Assembly: GCA_049323895.1 (NCBI GenBank)
Contig: JBMOKT010000039.1
Span: 248,001 to 312,000 of the forward strand
Source: JBMOKT01 sp049323895
Lineage (GTDB): Bacteria; Bacillota; Peptococcia; Peptococcales; BICA1-8
Length of the DNA: 64,000 bases
Reading direction: 5' to 3'
Under the pieces are notes generated by a model. It ran no database searches and was not told the origin of the DNA. It saw only the letters and a program-made list of their open reading frames with translations. Numbering within the stretch: position 1 is the stretch's first letter; every line of letters starts with the position of its first letter. Shown here one piece after another: positions 22,476 to 30,996 of the stretch. The translations under genes and the position numbers were made by a program.

Positions 22476-24524
22476 ATGAAGCGGAAAGCACTTACTAATA
22501 AATTATTAGTACTAGGTGTTGACGGCATGGACCCAAGAATCAGCCGGAAATACCTGTCAGAAGGTAAATTACCAAACTTGCAAAAGTTAATTGAACGGGG
22601 AGCTGCTCGGGAAGACTTGGTTCTACTGGGTGCCATTCCAACCATTACGCCACCTTGTTGGACTACGCTTGCAACAGGTGCATATCCAGGAACTCATGGC
22701 ATTACCTGTTATTGGAGACAATCTCCTGAAAGCCTTGATGCCGTTGTTTACAATATGGACTCTCGTAATTGCACCGCTGAGCAAATCTGGAATATCACAT
22801 CAGAAGCCGGTATGAAAACCCTAGTTTGGCATTGGCCCGGGAGTGCGTGGCCTCCAACTTCTCAAAGTGAAAATTTAAGTGTAGTAGATGGTACCCAACC
22901 CGGTTCTGTCAATATGGGTGTTGCCCAGTTGGATTGGGAAAAGGTTATCGTTGCTGCACCTGAAATAAAAGAAGTCCGTTATGCACCAAGAGTAGATAAA
23001 CCTGCAGGTGTCGGGTGTATAATTGCTGATTTAGAAGATACCCTAGACGAAGAAGTTGACGATGAAATGATGGAACTATGGTGGGGGGATACGGCCCGCC
23101 AAGGTGGTGAAATTCGTACCTATGTTATGGATGATGAGGATACTGAAGTTGTTATTGGCAGCAAAGTAGCCTATGACATTGTAAATTCTCCTCTTAAGGA
23201 GGCAACAGGCTGGGCTAATGCTCCAGAAGGTGCTAAAGAATTCACAATCCTAACCTCAGGTGGCATTATGAGACGCCCTGCCTTAATTCTTAAAAATGAA
23301 GCCGGCGAATATGACCGGGTAGCTATTTATAAGAATAAGAAGGCCCAAGAGCCCATTGTTATTTTAAAAAGGGATGAAATGGTAACAGGCATCATTGATG
23401 ATGTTACCAAAAAAGAAGTTACTAAGCCTGCTTGCCGTTCCATGAAGATTTTAGAACTTGATCCGGCGGGGGAGAAAGTTAGACTTTGGATTAGTAATGC
23501 CCTTGATATCTCAAATGACCAATTATGGCATCCCAAATCCCTCTACCAAGAAATCGTTGAAAAAATTGGTCATGTTCCTCCTGTAAGTCTAATCGGAGGA
23601 GAAGATCACGAATTAGTACGGGAAATCTTTGAACCTTCTTGGGTGAAGTATAATAAATGGCAAGCTGACTGCATGAATTACTGCATTAAAGAAAAGGGTT
23701 ATGAAGTAGTATTTTCTCATCTTCATAACATTGACTGTGCAGGTCATCAGTTATGGCATCTGGCTAAAACACTGCCTGAGTGGAATCATACAGATGAGAA
23801 AACCTATCAAGAGTTCATTGAGAAGTTTTACCTGCAAACAGATGACTATCTGGGTGAATTCATGCATTTAATAGATGAAGGCTGGACCATCTTACTTGTA
23901 AGTGACCATGGGCTAATTGTTGGTGAAAATGTACCTCCCATTTTAGGTGAATATGGTGGTCTTAATACAAAAGTAATGGAAGAACTGGGCTATACTGTTT
24001 TGAAGAAAGATGAAAATGGCAATTCCATTCGAGAAGTAGACTGGGAAAAGACAAGAGCCGTTCAAATCCGCAGCAACTATATCTATATCAATCTCAAAGG
24101 TCGTGACAAATATGGTATTGTGGACCCCAAAGATAAATACGAACTAGAAGAACAAATAATCAACGATTTGTATAGCTACAGGGATGCCAGGACAGGCAAA
24201 CGGATAGTGGGCATCTGTCTCAGAAACAAGGATGCAGTTTTGCTTGGTACCCATGGTCCGGAATGTGGTGATATTTTCTTCTCCATAGAAGAAGGATACA
24301 ACCGATTGCATGGTGACAGTATTTCAACTTCAGAAGGATATTTTGAAACATCAGTTTCGCCAATTTTTGTAGCGGCTGGTCCTGGTATTAAGGCTGGGTT
24401 TAAGACGGACCGTATTATCAGGCAGGTTGATGTGGCGCCTTCTGTTTCAGCATTACTTGGTTTGCGTTATCCTGCCCAATGTGAAGGAGCACCAATTTAT
24501 CAGATTCTCACTGAAGAGATTTGA
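22476..24524 (+). CDS. Alkaline-phosphatase-superfamily phosphohydrolase/phosphodiesterase
   Basis: A 682-aa cytoplasmic enzyme (no signal peptide) of the type I phosphodiesterase / predicted AP-superfamily phosphohydrolase group. The first metal Asp is in LGVDGMDPR. The presumed Thr nucleophile is in TITPPCWTTLATG with AYPGTHGI after it. Later metal ligands are visible as LHNIDCAGHQ (about 426) and LVSDHGLI (about 470), with GTHGPECGD near 590. It has a LysR-type promoter shared with choline genes and its own terminator. Release of choline from a phosphorylated or phosphodiester precursor is a reasonable guess; the substrate is unknown. Confidence 0.75.
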   Translation: MKRKALTNKLLVLGVDGMDPRISRKYLSEGKLPNLQKLIERGAAREDLVLLGAIPTITPPCWTTLATGAYPGTHGITCYWRQSPESLDAVVYNMDSRNCTAEQIWNITSEAGMKTLVWHWPGSAWPPTSQSENLSVVDGTQPGSVNMGVAQLDWEKVIVAAPEIKEVRYAPRVDKPAGVGCIIADLEDTLDEEVDDEMMELWWGDTARQGGEIRTYVMDDEDTEVVIGSKVAYDIVNSPLKEATGWANAPEGAKEFTILTSGGIMRRPALILKNEAGEYDRVAIYKNKKAQEPIVILKRDEMVTGIIDDVTKKEVTKPACRSMKILELDPAGEKVRLWISNALDISNDQLWHPKSLYQEIVEKIGHVPPVSLIGGEDHELVREIFEPSWVKYNKWQADCMNYCIKEKGYEVVFSHLHNIDCAGHQLWHLAKTLPEWNHTDEKTYQEFIEKFYLQTDDYLGEFMHLIDEGWTILLVSDHGLIVGENVPPILGEYGGLNTKVMEELGYTVLKKDENGNSIREVDWEKTRAVQIRSNYIYINLKGRDKYGIVDPKDKYELEEQIINDLYSYRDARTGKRIVGICLRNKDAVLLGTHGPECGDIFFSIEEGYNRLHGDSISTSEGYFETSVSPIFVAAGPGIKAGFKTDRIIRQVDVAPSVSALLGLRYPAQCEGAPIYQILTEEI

Positions 24525-24537
24525 TAAATTGATATAT

Positions 24538-24577
24538 AGCAGCTATCAGGAAAGCAGCATGCTGATAGCTGCTTTTT
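24538..24577 (+). terminator. Terminator of the phosphohydrolase gene
   Basis: Perfect 12-bp stem AGCAGCTATCAG / CTGATAGCTGCT followed by TTTTT. The choline microcompartment genes downstream need a promoter after this point or regulated read-through; no clear promoter was seen between 24578 and 24623. Confidence 0.88.
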
Positions 24578-24623
24578 AACAAAAAGGAAGAGCTAAATAT
24601 GAAATTTTCAAGGAGTGGAAAAT

Positions 24624-24950
24624 ATGTCCTTACAAAAGTTGAATTCCAATCTATTCGAAGAAATTATTTATGATAATGCAGAACCATGCTTGGTTATCTT
24701 CTCCAGGAAGGATTGCCATGTATGTAAAGAAGTGGTTCCTTTGCTGGAAGAATTGGAGTCTGAATATAAAGGTAAATTTGGTTTTTATTATGTTGATGTA
24801 GAGGAAGAGAAAAACCTTTTTCAGAGATTTTCCCTTAAAGGTGTTCCCCAAATACTCTTCTTTAACGAAGGTGAGTACCAGGGAAAACTTTCTGGTAATG
24901 TAGAGGATGAACAAGTAGAAGAAAAGATTGCAGAAGTTCTTGAAGGATAA
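24624..24950 (+). CDS. Thioredoxin-like protein
   Basis: A 108-aa thioredoxin fold started at ATG 24624 (RBS AAGGAG). The active site is CHVC (FSRKDCHVCKEVVP, about residue 31) rather than CGPC, and the cis-Pro is in GVPQILFF. Other Trx marks are VDVEEEKNLFQRFSLKG. It lies 26 bp before a thioredoxin-reductase-like gene and at the head of the microcompartment operon. Probably reduces disulfides or supplies electrons for a partner in choline metabolism; the target is unknown. Confidence 0.85.
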   Translation: MSLQKLNSNLFEEIIYDNAEPCLVIFSRKDCHVCKEVVPLLEELESEYKGKFGFYYVDVEEEKNLFQRFSLKGVPQILFFNEGEYQGKLSGNVEDEQVEEKIAEVLEG

Positions 24951-24976
24951 ATAAATTTTAAGGGGATGTGGAATAC

Positions 24977-26191
24977 ATGGCTAGTAATTACGATTTAATC
25001 ATAATTGGGGCAGGACCTGCTGGGCTTTCTGCATCCATCTACGGCGGAAGGGCTAAACTTAAGACCTTAGTTATTAACAAAGGAAGCATTGGCGGTTTAG
25101 CAGATACCACTAGAGAGATTGTTAATTATCCCGGCTATATGCAGATAAGCGGACCGGATTTAATGAAGGATTTTCACAAGCATGCAGAAAGCTTTGGCGT
25201 TGAATTCCACAGAGGAGAAGTAGTCAGCGTTGATTTTTCTCGGGAAGAAAAAGTAGTTAAAACCAAGAAGGGAAAGGAATTTTTAGCCAAAGCTGTTATT
25301 ATTGCTTCGGGAAGTGAGCCCAGGCTTTTAAACATACCTGGTGAGACAAGGCTGCGGGGAAGTGGAGTAGCCTACTGTGCTACCTGTGATGCCGAGTTTT
25401 TTGAGGGAGAAGATGTAGTTGTTGTGGGAAGTGGCGACCAGGCCATTGAAGAGGGTATGTATATTACTAAATTTGCCCGTAAGGTTACGATAATTGTTCT
25501 CCATGATGAAGGAATCCTTGACTGCAACAAAGTCAGTGCTGAAAAAGCCTTTGCTAATAAAAAAATGGAGTTTGTCTGGAACTCAACCATCGAAGAAGTT
25601 CTGGGTAAAGACAATGTTGCAGGGGTAAAAATAAAGAATTTGAAAACCGGTATTTCTTCAGAGATGCAATGCCAGGGGGTATTCTTCTTTGTGGGTATGG
25701 TTCCATCCACCGGCTATCTTAAGGACAGCGGAATAGAGATGGACACCAAAGGCTATATACCCGTCAATGAGCTTATGGAAACCAATCTGGAAGGTATATA
25801 CGCCGTAGGTGACAATAGGGTGAAATATTTGCGGCAGGTTGTTTCTGCTGCAGGTGATGGTGCTACAGCAGCGGTAGCTGCTGAGCGGTATATTGAAGAA
25901 GTCAACAGTTTTAATGAAAATGTGCTTCAAAGTGATGAAAAAGTTCTACTGCTTTTTTTTAATGCTTTGATTACTGAAAGTTTAGAATTCAGTTCCCTAT
26001 TAGAGCAAATTAATAATGAAATTGGTAATGTTTATAAAATTGTAAAAGTTGATATGGCATCCAAGAAAAATCTCGCAAAAAAGTATAAGGTGACAATGGC
26101 ACCTACTGTTTTAGTCTTAGAGCAGGGGCAAGAAATCAAAAGGTTGGATAATGTTTTCGATAAAGAAAAAATAAAAGCTCAACTCTTTTAA
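24977..26191 (+). CDS. Thioredoxin reductase fused to a redox-dead thioredoxin domain
   Basis: A 404-aa protein. Residues 1-300 form a TrxR: GAGPAGLSASIYGGRA (FAD), active-site CATC (AYCATCDAEF), GSGDQAIEEG (nucleotide site) and the FAD-binding AVGDNRVKYLRQ. From about 305 a second thioredoxin fold follows (KVLLLFFNALITESLEF, VTMAPTVLVLEQ). It keeps the cis-Pro but has ITES where CxxC belongs, so it cannot do thiol chemistry and may dock the separate thioredoxin upstream. ATG 24977 preferred to GTG 24968. Confidence 0.88.
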   Translation: MASNYDLIIIGAGPAGLSASIYGGRAKLKTLVINKGSIGGLADTTREIVNYPGYMQISGPDLMKDFHKHAESFGVEFHRGEVVSVDFSREEKVVKTKKGKEFLAKAVIIASGSEPRLLNIPGETRLRGSGVAYCATCDAEFFEGEDVVVVGSGDQAIEEGMYITKFARKVTIIVLHDEGILDCNKVSAEKAFANKKMEFVWNSTIEEVLGKDNVAGVKIKNLKTGISSEMQCQGVFFFVGMVPSTGYLKDSGIEMDTKGYIPVNELMETNLEGIYAVGDNRVKYLRQVVSAAGDGATAAVAAERYIEEVNSFNENVLQSDEKVLLLFFNALITESLEFSSLLEQINNEIGNVYKIVKVDMASKKNLAKKYKVTMAPTVLVLEQGQEIKRLDNVFDKEKIKAQLF

Positions 26192-26236
26192 CATTACAAA
26201 AGAAGTGGACTTTAATCATAGAAGAGGGGTTCTTTA

Positions 26237-26536
26237 ATGGAATACTTTGGGGAAGAAGCATTAGGACTTATTGAGACAAGGGGAATGGTTCCGGCGATTA
26301 TGGCCGTAGATATTATGTGCAAAGCTGCTGATGTTGTCCTTGTGTCTTTTGAAAATATGGGTTCCGGTCTTGTCACAGTTATTGTTAAAGGTGATGTTGC
26401 AGCAGTTAAGTCAGCGGTGGAGCAAGGTGCAAGAGCGGCAGCTGCCATTGGCGAAATGACAGCTTCACACGTAATGCCCCGCCCCATCAGCCGGGTAGGC
26501 AAAATTGTTTCTAAACATGACATTGATGCGGATTAA
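26237..26536 (+). CDS. BMC-H shell protein
   Basis: A 99-aa single BMC domain (PduA/EutM type) that forms hexagonal facets. Marks: EALGLIETRGMVPAIMAVDIMCKAADV, GSGLVTVIVKGDVAAVKSAVEQG and VIPRP-like VMPRPIS. RBS AGAGGGG. Pore loop region is KGDVAAV/GSG. It is the first shell gene of the operon, 45 bp after the TrxR-like gene, and 28 bp before a second shell gene. Confidence 0.95.
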   Translation: MEYFGEEALGLIETRGMVPAIMAVDIMCKAADVVLVSFENMGSGLVTVIVKGDVAAVKSAVEQGARAAAAIGEMTASHVMPRPISRVGKIVSKHDIDAD

Positions 26537-26564
26537 CAATTAATTATTGGGGAGGAGAATCCGC

Positions 26565-26855
26565 GTGAAGAAGAATGATGCTCTAGGGTTCATAGAAACC
26601 TATAGCTTGGTTTCAGTACTGGAAGCTGCCGACGCTATGTGCAAGGCTGCCGATGTAGAATTGATTGGTTATGAAAATGTTGCTTCCGGTTTAATTTCTG
26701 TAGTGGTTAGTGGTGATATAGGGGCTGTAAAAACGGCAGTAGATGCGGGTATCAAGGAAGCCTCCAAGGTGGGGAAAGTATATAGCTCTTGTGTTATTGC
26801 CAGGCCTCATCCTGATGTACATAAAATTGTTTCGAAATATTTTATTGATTGGTAA
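26565..26855 (+). CDS. BMC-H shell protein
   Basis: A 96-aa BMC domain. The GTG at 26565 is chosen because GGGGAGGAG precedes it at 7-8 nt; an in-frame TTG at 26547 lies within that RBS. Marks: DALGFIETYSLVSVLEAADAMCKAADV, ASGLISVVVSGDIGAVKTAVDAG and ARPHPDV. About half identical in pattern to its neighbour at 26237, so the pair arose by duplication. Confidence 0.93.
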   Translation: MKKNDALGFIETYSLVSVLEAADAMCKAADVELIGYENVASGLISVVVSGDIGAVKTAVDAGIKEASKVGKVYSSCVIARPHPDVHKIVSKYFIDW

Positions 26856-26904
26856 TACCCATTTTTCTGGTTATAAATTCTGTTGTTTAGGGGAGGGACC
26901 AGAC

Positions 26905-28407
26905 TTGAATAGAGTTGACAACGATTTATTTTCCGTCCAGGAGGCTCGGATTCTTGTGGAAAATGCGCGCGAGGCGCAAAAGATTCTGGCCGCTTTCCCT
27001 CAGGAAAAACTGAATATAATTGTCCGGCAGATGGCTGGACAAATACATAAATATGCCAAAGAACTGGCAATCATGTCCCAGGAAGAAACAGGCTTTGGCA
27101 AATGGCAGGATAAGTATATAAAAAATGTTTTTGCCAGTGATTTTCTCTATAACAAAATCAAGGACATGAAAGTTGTGGGTGTCTTCAACGAAGACAAAGA
27201 AAATAAGACTATGGATATCGGTGTTCCCGTTGGAGTCATTGTGGCTTTGCCTCCATCAACCAATCCGGTATCCACCACAATATATAAAACCCTAATAGCT
27301 GTAAAATCAGGAAATGCTATTGTTTTTTCACCCCATCCCAAGGCTCAAAAAACTATCAGTAAAGCACTGGACATTCTGATAGAAGCGGCTGAAGCAAGCG
27401 GACTACCATGTGGTGCCATCAGTTATTTGCGGACCCTTGCTGTGGAAGGCACCTTGGCATTAATGAATCACAAAGATACTTCATTAATTTTAATAACGGG
27501 AGTACCCAAGATGGTCAAGGCAGCATATTCTTCCGGCAAACCAACTATTTATGGCGGACCCGGCAACGGACCGGCCTTTATTGAACGCTCAGCTGATATT
27601 CAAAAGGCTGTAGCAGATATTATTGCCAGCAGAACCTTTGACAATGGAGTTGTTACTGCATCGGAACAATCAATCATAGCGGAAGAATGTATTGCCAATG
27701 ACGTAAGGGACGAACTTAGAAAAAATGGAGCCTATTTCATGTCAGAGCAAGAATCGGAAAAGCTTAGCAAGTTTTTCTTCCGCTCTGACGGCAGCATGAA
27801 TTCAGAAATTGTGGGAAAATCAGCGGTGGAATTGGCACAAAGAGCAGGCATTTGTGTTCCGGGGGAAACCAAAGTATTAATTTCAGAACAGAAATATGTA
27901 TCCCCCACCAACCCCTATTCCAGGGAAAAGCTCTGTCCCGTACTGGCTTTTTATGTAGAAAAGGACTGGATGAATGCCTGTGAAAAGTGCATTGAGTTAC
28001 TTATTAACGAAGGCAAGGGACATACCCTGGTCATCCACTCCAGGAATGAGAGTGTGATTCGTGAATTTGCCTTAAAAAAACCAGTATCAAGAGTATTGGT
28101 AAATACTCCTGCCACCTTAGGGGGGATAGGTGCCACAACTAATCTTTTTCCGGCTTTAACCTTGGGAAGCGGCACAGCGGGGGGCGGTTTTATTTCAGAT
28201 AATGTTTCTCCCCTGAACTTGATTAATATCCGTAAGGTGGGTTATGGTGTGCGGCGGCTGGAGGATTTGACACAGGGTATACAGGCTGCTGAAGCGGCTG
28301 AAACAAGGGAAATTATGTGTCCTTCCAATAGGTTGGACACTGAAGATATACGTTACTTAAAAGAATTAATGGAAAGTGTTCTTAAAGAAATATACCGTGC
28401 TCAATAA
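26905..28407 (+). CDS. Aldehyde dehydrogenase paralogue without catalytic cysteine
   Basis: A 500-aa member of the CoA-acylating aldehyde dehydrogenase family (EutE/PduP type), TTG start at 26905 behind GGGGAGGG. The fold marks are clear: QEETGFGKWQDK, VGVIVALPPSTNPVSTTIYK, SPHPKAQ, GGPGNGPAFIE and NTPATLGGIG. The active-site strand reads TFDNGVVTASEQ, so Thr251 (codon 27655-27657) stands where the thiohemiacetal-forming Cys belongs; the second copy at 35280 has TFDNGTICASEQ. It can hardly oxidise aldehydes and may be a structural, regulatory or shell-recruited pseudoenzyme. Confidence 0.88.
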   Translation: MNRVDNDLFSVQEARILVENAREAQKILAAFPQEKLNIIVRQMAGQIHKYAKELAIMSQEETGFGKWQDKYIKNVFASDFLYNKIKDMKVVGVFNEDKENKTMDIGVPVGVIVALPPSTNPVSTTIYKTLIAVKSGNAIVFSPHPKAQKTISKALDILIEAAEASGLPCGAISYLRTLAVEGTLALMNHKDTSLILITGVPKMVKAAYSSGKPTIYGGPGNGPAFIERSADIQKAVADIIASRTFDNGVVTASEQSIIAEECIANDVRDELRKNGAYFMSEQESEKLSKFFFRSDGSMNSEIVGKSAVELAQRAGICVPGETKVLISEQKYVSPTNPYSREKLCPVLAFYVEKDWMNACEKCIELLINEGKGHTLVIHSRNESVIREFALKKPVSRVLVNTPATLGGIGATTNLFPALTLGSGTAGGGFISDNVSPLNLINIRKVGYGVRRLEDLTQGIQAAEAAETREIMCPSNRLDTEDIRYLKELMESVLKEIYRAQ

Positions 28408-28428
28408 ATTATTAAGGAGGAAACCGGG

Positions 28429-30972
28429 TTGGATCTTAAAGAATTTACAAATAAATTTGCGGATGCAACAAAACATTTATCCCCGGAAGAAAAGGCTGCC
28501 ATTATGCAGATCTTTCAGAATGTTGCTAAAGAATTAGCTGTTAAAAATTCTGCAGCAGCCGGTACTATAATTTCACCCGCATTTGAAGGGGAAATTACAG
28601 GAATGACACCCCGTATACAACGTCTGCGGGAAAATTACTTAAAGGCTAAGCCAAGTGTCAGTATATATCGGGCCAGGGCTTTCACCCAAGTTACAAAAGA
28701 AAATCCAGGGTTGCCCAAAATACTTTTGCGAGCCAAGTGTTTTAGAAAAGCTTGCGAGACGGCTCCATTGCTTATTCAAAAGGATGAGTTAATCGTAGGA
28801 CACCCTTGCGGGAAACCAAGAGCAGGTGCTGTTTCCCCTGATATCGCCTGGAGATGGATTCGGGATGAATTGGATACCTTGTCCACCCGTCCCCAAGACC
28901 CTTTTGAAATAAGTGAAGAAGATAAACGGATTTTACGGGAAGAGATTTTCCCTTACTGGGAAGGTAAGAGCGTAGATGAGATTTGTCAGCAGCAATATGA
29001 AGAAGCCGGCTTATGGTCATTTTCAGGGGAATCCTATGTCAGCGACCTTTCTTACCATCAAATTAATGGTGGTGGTGATACCTGCCCAGGTTATGATGTA
29101 ATCCTCATTAAAAAAGGAATAAATGGTGTAAGGCAGGAAGCAGTAGAACGTTTAAGCAAACTGTCCATGGAAAATCCTGAAGACATTGATAAAATTTACT
29201 TCTATAAAGGGGAAATTGAAACTTGTGATGGAGTCCTGGCATATGCCAAACGGCTTTCCGATTATGCAAAAGAACTTGCTGATAAAGAGTATGATTCAGT
29301 AAGGCAAAAAGAACTTTATAATATTTCCCATATCTTGACCCAGGTACCGGCTAATCCGCCTCGTACCTTTCATGAGGCACTCCAATCAGTTTGGATACTG
29401 CAATCCTTGTTTGTGGTTGAAGAAAACCAAACAGGAATTTCACTGGGCCGCTTGGACCAATATATTTATCCTATGTTCAAGGCCGACATGGAAGCGGGCC
29501 GCTTAAATAAACTACAAGCCTTTGAACTGTTGGGCTGTTTTTTAATCAAATGCTCAGAAGTCATGTGGCTGTCAAGTGAACTGGGAGCAAAGTATTTTGC
29601 CGGTTATCAGCCTTTTATAAATTGTACAGTGGGTGGACAGAAGAGAAATGGCGGCGATGCAACAAATGAGCTGACTTACTTGATTATGGACGCTGTCCGT
29701 TTTACTAAAATGTATCAACCGTCCCTTGCTTGCCGCATTCATAATAAATCACCCCAACAATATCTGAAGAAAATTGTAGAAGTTGTTAAAGCAGGGTTAG
29801 GGTTTCCTGCCTGTCACTTTGATGATAGTCATATAAAAATGATGCTTGCTAAGGGCTTCTCCATAGAAGATGCACGGGATTATTGCCTCATGGGTTGTGT
29901 AGAGCCGCAAAAGTCGGGCAGAATCTACCAATGGACATCTACCGGCTACACCCAATGGCCCATTGCTATAGAATTTGTTTTGAACCGCGGCATAATGAAA
30001 TGGCGTGGCACAATGGAAGGGCTTGACACCGGCGACCTTGACAATATCAAAACTTATGAAGAATTTGATGCTGCCTGTAAAAAACAGATTGAACATATCA
30101 TCCGCTTATCTGCCGTGGGGACTCTTATCAGTCAGCGGATTCACAGAGACCTTGTTCCCAAACCCCTTATGTCTTTACTGGTAGAAGGGTGTATGGAAAA
30201 AGGTGCTGATGTCACCAACGGAGGGGCTGTTCTTAATTATGGTCCCGGACTGATTTTTTCCGGATTGGGAACCTATGCTGATTCTATGGCAGCTATTAAG
30301 AAGCTGGTCTTTGATGACAGGAAATATACCCTAAAACAAATTAGGGACGCATTGAATGCAAATTTTCAAGGTTATGAAAACATCTGGACAGATTGTCTCA
30401 ATGCACCAAAGTATGGAAATGACGACGACTATGTAGATGAAATTGCATCAGACCTTGTTCTCTGGACTGAACGGGTGCACAACTCCTTTAAAATGCTGTA
30501 TTCCAACTTTACCCATGGCACCCTTTCTATTTCCAATAACACGCCCATAGGGGAAATAACCGGTGCCACTCCCAATGGCAGGCTTGCCTGGACACCTTTG
30601 TCCGATGGTATCAGCCCCACCCAGGGTGCAGATAAATTGGGACCGACAGCTATCATTAAATCAGTCAGCAAACTGAGCAATGAGTCCATGAATATCGGTA
30701 TGGTGCATAACTTTAAATTGCTGCGTGGTCTTTTGGAAACACCGGAAGGGGAAAACGGTCTGATTACCCTGCTCAGGACAGCATCCATTCTTGGCAATGG
30801 ACAAATGCAGTTTAGCTATGTTGACAATGAAACTTTGAGGAAAGCACAAAAGGAACCTGACAAGTATCGGGACTTAATTATTCGAGTTGCCGGATATAGC
30901 GCCTACTTTGTTGAGCTGTGCAAGGAAGTGCAGGATGAAATTATCAGCAGAACGGTTTTAGAGCATTTTTAA
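28429..30972 (+). CDS. cutC: Choline trimethylamine-lyase (glycyl radical enzyme)
   Basis: An 847-aa glycyl radical enzyme that splits choline to trimethylamine and acetaldehyde. The choline-specific residues known from Desulfovibrio alaskensis CutC (Tyr208, Asp216, Cys489, Glu491, Gly821) all fall one position later here. They are Tyr209 and Asp217 in YHQINGGGDTCPGYD, Cys490 and Glu492 in GCVEPQ, and radical Gly822 in RVAGYSAYF. The amphipathic N-terminus (LKEFTNKFADATKHL) could target it to the compartment lumen. TTG start after AAGGAGG. Its activase is next. Confidence 0.95.
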   Translation: MDLKEFTNKFADATKHLSPEEKAAIMQIFQNVAKELAVKNSAAAGTIISPAFEGEITGMTPRIQRLRENYLKAKPSVSIYRARAFTQVTKENPGLPKILLRAKCFRKACETAPLLIQKDELIVGHPCGKPRAGAVSPDIAWRWIRDELDTLSTRPQDPFEISEEDKRILREEIFPYWEGKSVDEICQQQYEEAGLWSFSGESYVSDLSYHQINGGGDTCPGYDVILIKKGINGVRQEAVERLSKLSMENPEDIDKIYFYKGEIETCDGVLAYAKRLSDYAKELADKEYDSVRQKELYNISHILTQVPANPPRTFHEALQSVWILQSLFVVEENQTGISLGRLDQYIYPMFKADMEAGRLNKLQAFELLGCFLIKCSEVMWLSSELGAKYFAGYQPFINCTVGGQKRNGGDATNELTYLIMDAVRFTKMYQPSLACRIHNKSPQQYLKKIVEVVKAGLGFPACHFDDSHIKMMLAKGFSIEDARDYCLMGCVEPQKSGRIYQWTSTGYTQWPIAIEFVLNRGIMKWRGTMEGLDTGDLDNIKTYEEFDAACKKQIEHIIRLSAVGTLISQRIHRDLVPKPLMSLLVEGCMEKGADVTNGGAVLNYGPGLIFSGLGTYADSMAAIKKLVFDDRKYTLKQIRDALNANFQGYENIWTDCLNAPKYGNDDDYVDEIASDLVLWTERVHNSFKMLYSNFTHGTLSISNNTPIGEITGATPNGRLAWTPLSDGISPTQGADKLGPTAIIKSVSKLSNESMNIGMVHNFKLLRGLLETPEGENGLITLLRTASILGNGQMQFSYVDNETLRKAQKEPDKYRDLIIRVAGYSAYFVELCKEVQDEIISRTVLEHF

Positions 30973-30996
30973 TGGCATTGTACAAGGGATGGGGAC

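Noticed and set aside
26743..26904. Upstream extension of the aldehyde dehydrogenase into the preceding shell gene
   Set aside because: It would overlap the shell gene by over 100 bp, reads as unrelated sequence and ignores the good RBS just before TTG 26905.
27655..27657. Cys-to-Thr change in the first aldehyde dehydrogenase as a single base error
   Set aside because: ACT to TGT or TGC needs at least two base changes, and the flanking residues (GVVT versus GTIC) differ too, so it is probably real divergence.
28429..30972. Glycerol/propanediol dehydratase as the identity of the glycyl radical enzyme
   Set aside because: The Tyr-x7-Asp spacing in YHQINGGGD and GCVEPQ place all CutC choline-binding residues at the expected positions (offset one), and a BCCT transporter is nearby.
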